Origin: Streptomyces sp. ISL-100
GTDB taxonomy: Bacteria; Actinomycetota; Actinomycetes; Streptomycetales; Streptomycetaceae
NCBI RefSeq assembly: GCF_018614615.1
Contig: NZ_JAGGOK010000066.1
Location: forward strand, 21,566-85,565
Length of the DNA: 64,000 bases
Direction of reading: 5' to 3'
Shown: positions 61,132 to 64,000 of the stretch, one piece after another
Layout of the letters: the number at the start of each line of letters is the position of its first letter
Numbering within the stretch: the first letter of the stretch is position 1
Translations under genes and position numbers: made by a program
The notes under the pieces: generated by a model
Told to the model about the DNA's origin: nothing
The model's input: the letters and a program-made list of their open reading frames with translations, nothing else
Databases searched by the model: none

Positions 61132-62433
61132 TCAGGACTGCTCCTCCTCATCGCAAAAGCCCATGTCATCGTCATGCCGAAGCCGCAGATCATGCGCCAG
61201 CTCCGCGATGACGTCTGCCGCTGCCAGGACCTGACCGGGGGCCGGGGAGCCCGTGATCATCAGCACGCTTCTGTCGTGGTCCTCGCTGAGCCAGGCGTAG
61301 CGCAGCCCCACGAAGAGCTCATTGGTGCCCGGCAGCAGCGTGTAGTTCAGCGAACGCAGCCCCGTCCCCAGCGACTCGGTCGCGAACTCCTCGACCAGCG
61401 GAGGCTCCACCGCCTCGGTCTCGTCGGCGAGCACCAGTCTGCGGAGTTCGCCCACGTCGCCCTTGAGAGGAAGTTCGGCGATCCAGATGGGGAGCGGCAT
61501 CATCCGGGGATGCGCCAGGTACAGGAGCAGCTCGAATCCGGGGTGGACGCTGGGGTACTTCTCGACGCAGGCAAGGAGAGTACGGCCGAGGAGCTCGACG
61601 TCGCCCTCTCCTGGAGTCTCGTCGTCCTCCTCCCACCAGTCCTGCGCCGTTTCGTGCGCCCACTGCTCACGGGTCCTGTGCTCGCTGCCCACGAAATCCT
61701 CGCCCGCGGCCGCCGTCCAGCGGATCGGCACGGAGAGCCATACGTCGGCGTCGTAGTCGATGTCCAGCCAGCTCACTGCGTACTCCATCGGAAGGTCGTC
61801 GTGATCGCATCGAACAATTCCACGAGGGCATCGGCGGGATCGTCCGTAAGCGGGGTCAACGTCGTTGAGCCAGAGGCTTTGGGCAAATTCATCAACCTCG
61901 TCGAGGTGCGAGGCCAGCCAGCCTGGGTCGTCCGAAACCGTTCGCAGTGTGAGGTCGATTCCGAACTCGTCTGAGCGCCAAGCGAAGTTGAGCGACATCA
62001 TCAGCGAGCCTTCGCGGGACCCCCAGTAACGCAGCGATCGGAGCCCTTCTCCCAAACGTTCGGTGGTAAAGGTATCCACCTCGACCGGTCGTACGGGGCT
62101 TTCTTGGTCCGCCTGGACCGCCTCGCGGAGACGGGCCGTCCGGTCGCCCTCCACGGGGACCTTCAGGGCGTAGAAGGCCAGCGGAGTCCGTCGCGGATCC
62201 AGTGCGTAGAGGAAGACCTGATGTGCGGGGACCCTCCCCGGGATGCCCTCTGCGAGCATGGCCAGCCGGACCGCCAGGGCCTTCCTGTCGCGCCGCTTCG
62301 GGCGCTTCTCGTGAAGCTTCCAGAGTAGCTCCGCGTGTTGGTGCGCCCATTCTTGAAGGTCGTCCGGACGGTCCCACGTCAACGGCATCAGCAGCCACTC
62401 TGAGGGATCCGAGTCAGTCTCAAGAAAGATCAC
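61132..62433 (-). CDS. Fusion of two family B units through an out-of-frame family A remnant
   Basis: A 433-aa open frame. Unit 1 (residues 1 to about 190) starts VIFLETDSDPSEWLLMPLTW and contains VDTFTTERLGEGLRSLRYW and NFAWRSDEFGID. Unit 2 (about 215-433) starts VSWLDIDYDADVWLSVPIRW and contains VEEFATESLGTGLRSL and GLRYAWLSEDHDRS. The linker (PAYGRSRRCPRGIV) reads in another frame as ALVELFDAITTTFRWSTQ-stop, the C-terminus of family A, whose TGA overlaps the GTG of unit 2 (61776). An A-B-A-B array has thus lost most of the second A and fused both B genes. Unit 1 starts GTG at 62433, overlapping the intact A stop. Unit 2 could also be made separately. Confidence 0.75.
   Translation of the reverse strand: MIFLETDSDPSEWLLMPLTWDRPDDLQEWAHQHAELLWKLHEKRPKRRDRKALAVRLAMLAEGIPGRVPAHQVFLYALDPRRTPLAFYALKVPVEGDRTARLREAVQADQESPVRPVEVDTFTTERLGEGLRSLRYWGSREGSLMMSLNFAWRSDEFGIDLTLRTVSDDPGWLASHLDEVDEFAQSLWLNDVDPAYGRSRRCPRGIVRCDHDDLPMEYAVSWLDIDYDADVWLSVPIRWTAAAGEDFVGSEHRTREQWAHETAQDWWEEDDETPGEGDVELLGRTLLACVEKYPSVHPGFELLLYLAHPRMMPLPIWIAELPLKGDVGELRRLVLADETEAVEPPLVEEFATESLGTGLRSLNYTLLPGTNELFVGLRYAWLSEDHDRSVLMITGSPAPGQVLAAADVIAELAHDLRLRHDDDMGFCDEEEQS
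61773..61860 (-). pseudogene. Remnant of a family A gene inside the B-B fusion
   Basis: Only about 28 codons remain, reading LTPLTDDPADALVELFDAITTTFRW and a TGA at 61773-61775 in a frame different from the fused B gene. It aligns with the ends of the other family A copies and keeps the GTGA overlap with the following B unit. Confidence 0.78.
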
Positions 62434-63062
62434 GCGTAGCTCCAGCGAAACGTGGTCATCACGGCATCGAACAGTTCCACTAGGACTTCGGCGAACTCGC
62501 CGAGGGGATCCACGTCTGAGATGGTGCTGAAGCAGACCGTGACCCACTGCGAGGTCGTACCCCGCGGAACCGGGAGTACGTAGTCGATGCGGCGGGACGG
62601 ATACTCCACTTCCCGCTCCGGGGCAGGAGGGGCGACGCGGTCCGTGCGGATTCCCTCGGCGCCGTCGACGGCGATGGGCTCGCTGTTCGCGGCTCCTGAG
62701 AGGAGGTGGGTCAAGACCTCGTCGCTGCGGGGATTGCCACCAGGGCCGGAAAGCACCTCGGAGACGACGAAGGACGCGGCGATGAGTGAGCCGTGGATCC
62801 GCTCCACCGGCAGGTAGAGCGTCAGGCCGCCGGCCTTGCGTGCTTGCTTCACCACCCTCTTGAGCTGCTTGAGCAACTCCAGGCGCGCCTTGATGACGTC
62901 GTCCTTCGGGATGCCGTCCGACAGCCGGTGAACAGCTCGGTCGACGATGTGCTTGACCGCGTCGTCAGTACCGTCCTGCAGAGGGATGAGGTCCCAGCCC
63001 GGGGGCGGCACGAGTGCATATCCGACGGGAGCCGATCGAAGTTCGGGGGCCGCTTCAGGCAC
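62430..63062 (-). CDS. T7SS-locus protein of family A (intact)
   Basis: A 210-aa homologue of the protein at 52848, with VGYALVPPPGWDLIPLQDGTDDAV, the coiled IPKDDVIKARLELLKQLKRV segment, LYLPVE, FVVSEVL, RRIDYVLPVPRG and LVELFDAVMTTFRW. GTG at 63062 lies 8 bp inside the upstream membrane-protein gene with GAAAGG before it. The stop overlaps the GTG of the first B unit by GTGA. Confidence 0.76.
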   Translation of the reverse strand: MPEAAPELRSAPVGYALVPPPGWDLIPLQDGTDDAVKHIVDRAVHRLSDGIPKDDVIKARLELLKQLKRVVKQARKAGGLTLYLPVERIHGSLIAASFVVSEVLSGPGGNPRSDEVLTHLLSGAANSEPIAVDGAEGIRTDRVAPPAPEREVEYPSRRIDYVLPVPRGTTSQWVTVCFSTISDVDPLGEFAEVLVELFDAVMTTFRWSYA

Positions 63063-63444
63063 CGCGCAACCTTTCCGTGACGGCGGATCCGGCCACAAGA
63101 AGCGGCGTGACGAACGCGCCGATGATGCCGGGCCAGAACCCGGTCACCACCGCCGGCAGGACCAGCAGGAAAGAGACGGAGAGCGCATGCGTGAGCCCTT
63201 CGGGGCGGCGGCTGTGCAGCGGGTACTTCACGAAGATCCACAGGGCACCGAGGATCCCGGCGGACGTCACGCCTCGCTCGAGCCAAGTCCACGTGTCCAC
63301 CAGGGACCTTGGGCTCAGGGCAGCAAGCAGGAAATAGACGATGATGAACACTGCTGGAGCAATTACGCAGAGCCGAGCCGCCGCCACAACTCCGCCGCCG
63401 AGGCGGGTCATTAGCGGGTTGGCTGTGGACCGGTTGGGGGGCAT
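63055..63444 (-). CDS. Small four-helix membrane protein
   Basis: A 129-aa protein with hydrophobic segments at about residues 20-42, 58-72, 86-104 and 105-120, and no recognised family. It sits between the second effector and its family A gene, the first genes following the effector, and could be part of an immunity function against a membrane-active effector (inference). Confidence 0.7.
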   Translation of the reverse strand: MPPNRSTANPLMTRLGGGVVAAARLCVIAPAVFIIVYFLLAALSPRSLVDTWTWLERGVTSAGILGALWIFVKYPLHSRRPEGLTHALSVSFLLVLPAVVTGFWPGIIGAFVTPLLVAGSAVTERLRGA

Positions 63445-63475
63445 TGGTTCTAACCTTCACTCTGGGGGTTGCTGT

Positions 63476-64000
63476 CTACCAGTGTGTATCAACGGGAGGC
63501 TTCCACGTATTGGCCTTCCAGTCGTTGTACCCCTCGCTGAACGGCTTGTCCGGGGTGCCGAACTGCTCGTGCGCGGCGCTGATCGCATCACTCTGACCGA
63601 GACTCTTGTCGATCACATCGGCGCCGGTTCCGATATATGCGGCAGCGAGAGATGCTCCGTAACCGGCTCCGGACTGAATGCGCGAGGCCGTGGAGGCGAC
63701 TTCGGGGAAGGCATCGGCGTTCTTGGTGATGTTGGCGTAGATTGAGGCAGCTTCGTCGTCGCCCAAGTTGGCGAGCTTGGCAAGTTTGCTGATCTCCGGG
63801 GGATCGACCGACACCCGACCGGCGTCGTCGAGGATTCTCTTGCGGATGAAGAGCCGAAGGTCTTTGGCAAATACCTTGGTTGCGTCGTCCGAGGTCGTGG
63901 CGACGGTCCGGCCCAGTTCGTCCATCACGCGCGAGTGGGCGCGGATTCCGTCCTTGAGCTTGGCGACTCGGGACACGGTCAGGGCGATTGCAAAGTCGCG
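63476..64000 (-). CDS. 3' part of a second putative T7SS effector (runs off the window)
   Basis: At least 174 residues with no stop up to the window edge (reading RDFAIALT before an internal GTG at 63976). The visible part is helical, with YGASLAAAYIGTGADVIDKSLGQSDAI near the end. This matches the GGTLIDWTDKGIGPSDVV motif at the C-terminus of the effector at 53835 in the order Gly-x4-D-K-x2-G-x-SD. No catalytic domain is visible. Most of the gene lies outside the window. Confidence 0.65.
   Translation of the reverse strand, partial: RDFAIALTVSRVAKLKDGIRAHSRVMDELGRTVATTSDDATKVFAKDLRLFIRKRILDDAGRVSVDPPEISKLAKLANLGDDEAASIYANITKNADAFPEVASTASRIQSGAGYGASLAAAYIGTGADVIDKSLGQSDAISAAHEQFGTPDKPFSEGYNDWKANTWKPPVDTHW

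Overview
The window is chromosomal DNA of a Streptomyces or close relative. The evidence is very high GC, frequent GTG starts, 4-bp ATGA/GTGA gene overlaps, an SsgA-like sporulation protein, an RpfB-type resuscitation factor, a galTEK operon and an actinobacterial O-mannosyltransferase. From memory, the order gal - ispE/rsmA/rpfB - rsmI/PMT - PBP - ssgE resembles the S. coelicolor SCO3133-SCO3160 region; this is an inference, not an alignment.

Bases 1-47,000 are mostly core genome. They hold a MarR and a NarL/LuxR regulator (1-1293), a surface protein with collagen-like and elastin-like repeats whose start is broken by a G7 run (1748-3461), a DUF4239 membrane protein, and galT-galE-galK (4272-7428). 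Next come an atypical response regulator lacking the receiver aspartate, two paralogous Gly/Pro-Tyr-rich PQQ-propeller membrane proteins, an ABC-F ATPase, and a TetR/MFS pair behind two palindromic operators. After these are an acyltransferase-3, ispE-rsmA, rpfB, a TatD nuclease, rsmI divergent from a protein mannosyltransferase, a penicillin-binding protein, a YbaK deacylase and an EamA permease with a scrambled N-terminus. A serine hydrolase, an ECF metal transporter cbiM-cbiQ-cbiO behind a Nur-like (nickel) box, ssgE, an MmpL exporter with a TetR and its operators, and a tricorn-type protease follow. The core part ends with a Baeyer-Villiger monooxygenase/hydrolase/SDR cassette divergent from a MerR regulator, exonuclease III and a GNAT acetyltransferase.

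Bases 47,000-64,000 are an accessory region built round a minimal type VII secretion locus. A three-ATPase EssC/EccC-type protein with an N-terminal FHA-like region is divergent from a WXG100-like gene. That gene is followed by a protein of unknown family (here 'family A'), a small helical protein, a membrane-segment-containing effector with a T7SS-type N-terminus, and a second unknown family ('family B'). No EccB/D/E or mycosin, and no EsaA/EssA/EssB, is present in the window. From the right edge inward there is the 3' part of a second effector, a small membrane protein, and a tandem array of translationally coupled A-B pairs. One pair has collapsed so that two B units are fused through an out-of-frame A remnant. 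Another A copy is a pseudogene abutting a decayed IS3-type transposase fragment. Between the two effector modules lie a secreted protein plus lipoprotein pair, two small zinc-ribbon/basic proteins and a one-domain GntR regulator.

The A/B modules and their link to the T7SS effectors are the most likely undescribed system here: candidate dedicated adaptors or immunity factors that have expanded and decayed in situ. Several regulatory sites (Nur-like box, two TetR operator pairs), strong hairpin terminators and two kinds of dispersed intergenic repeat are also visible.
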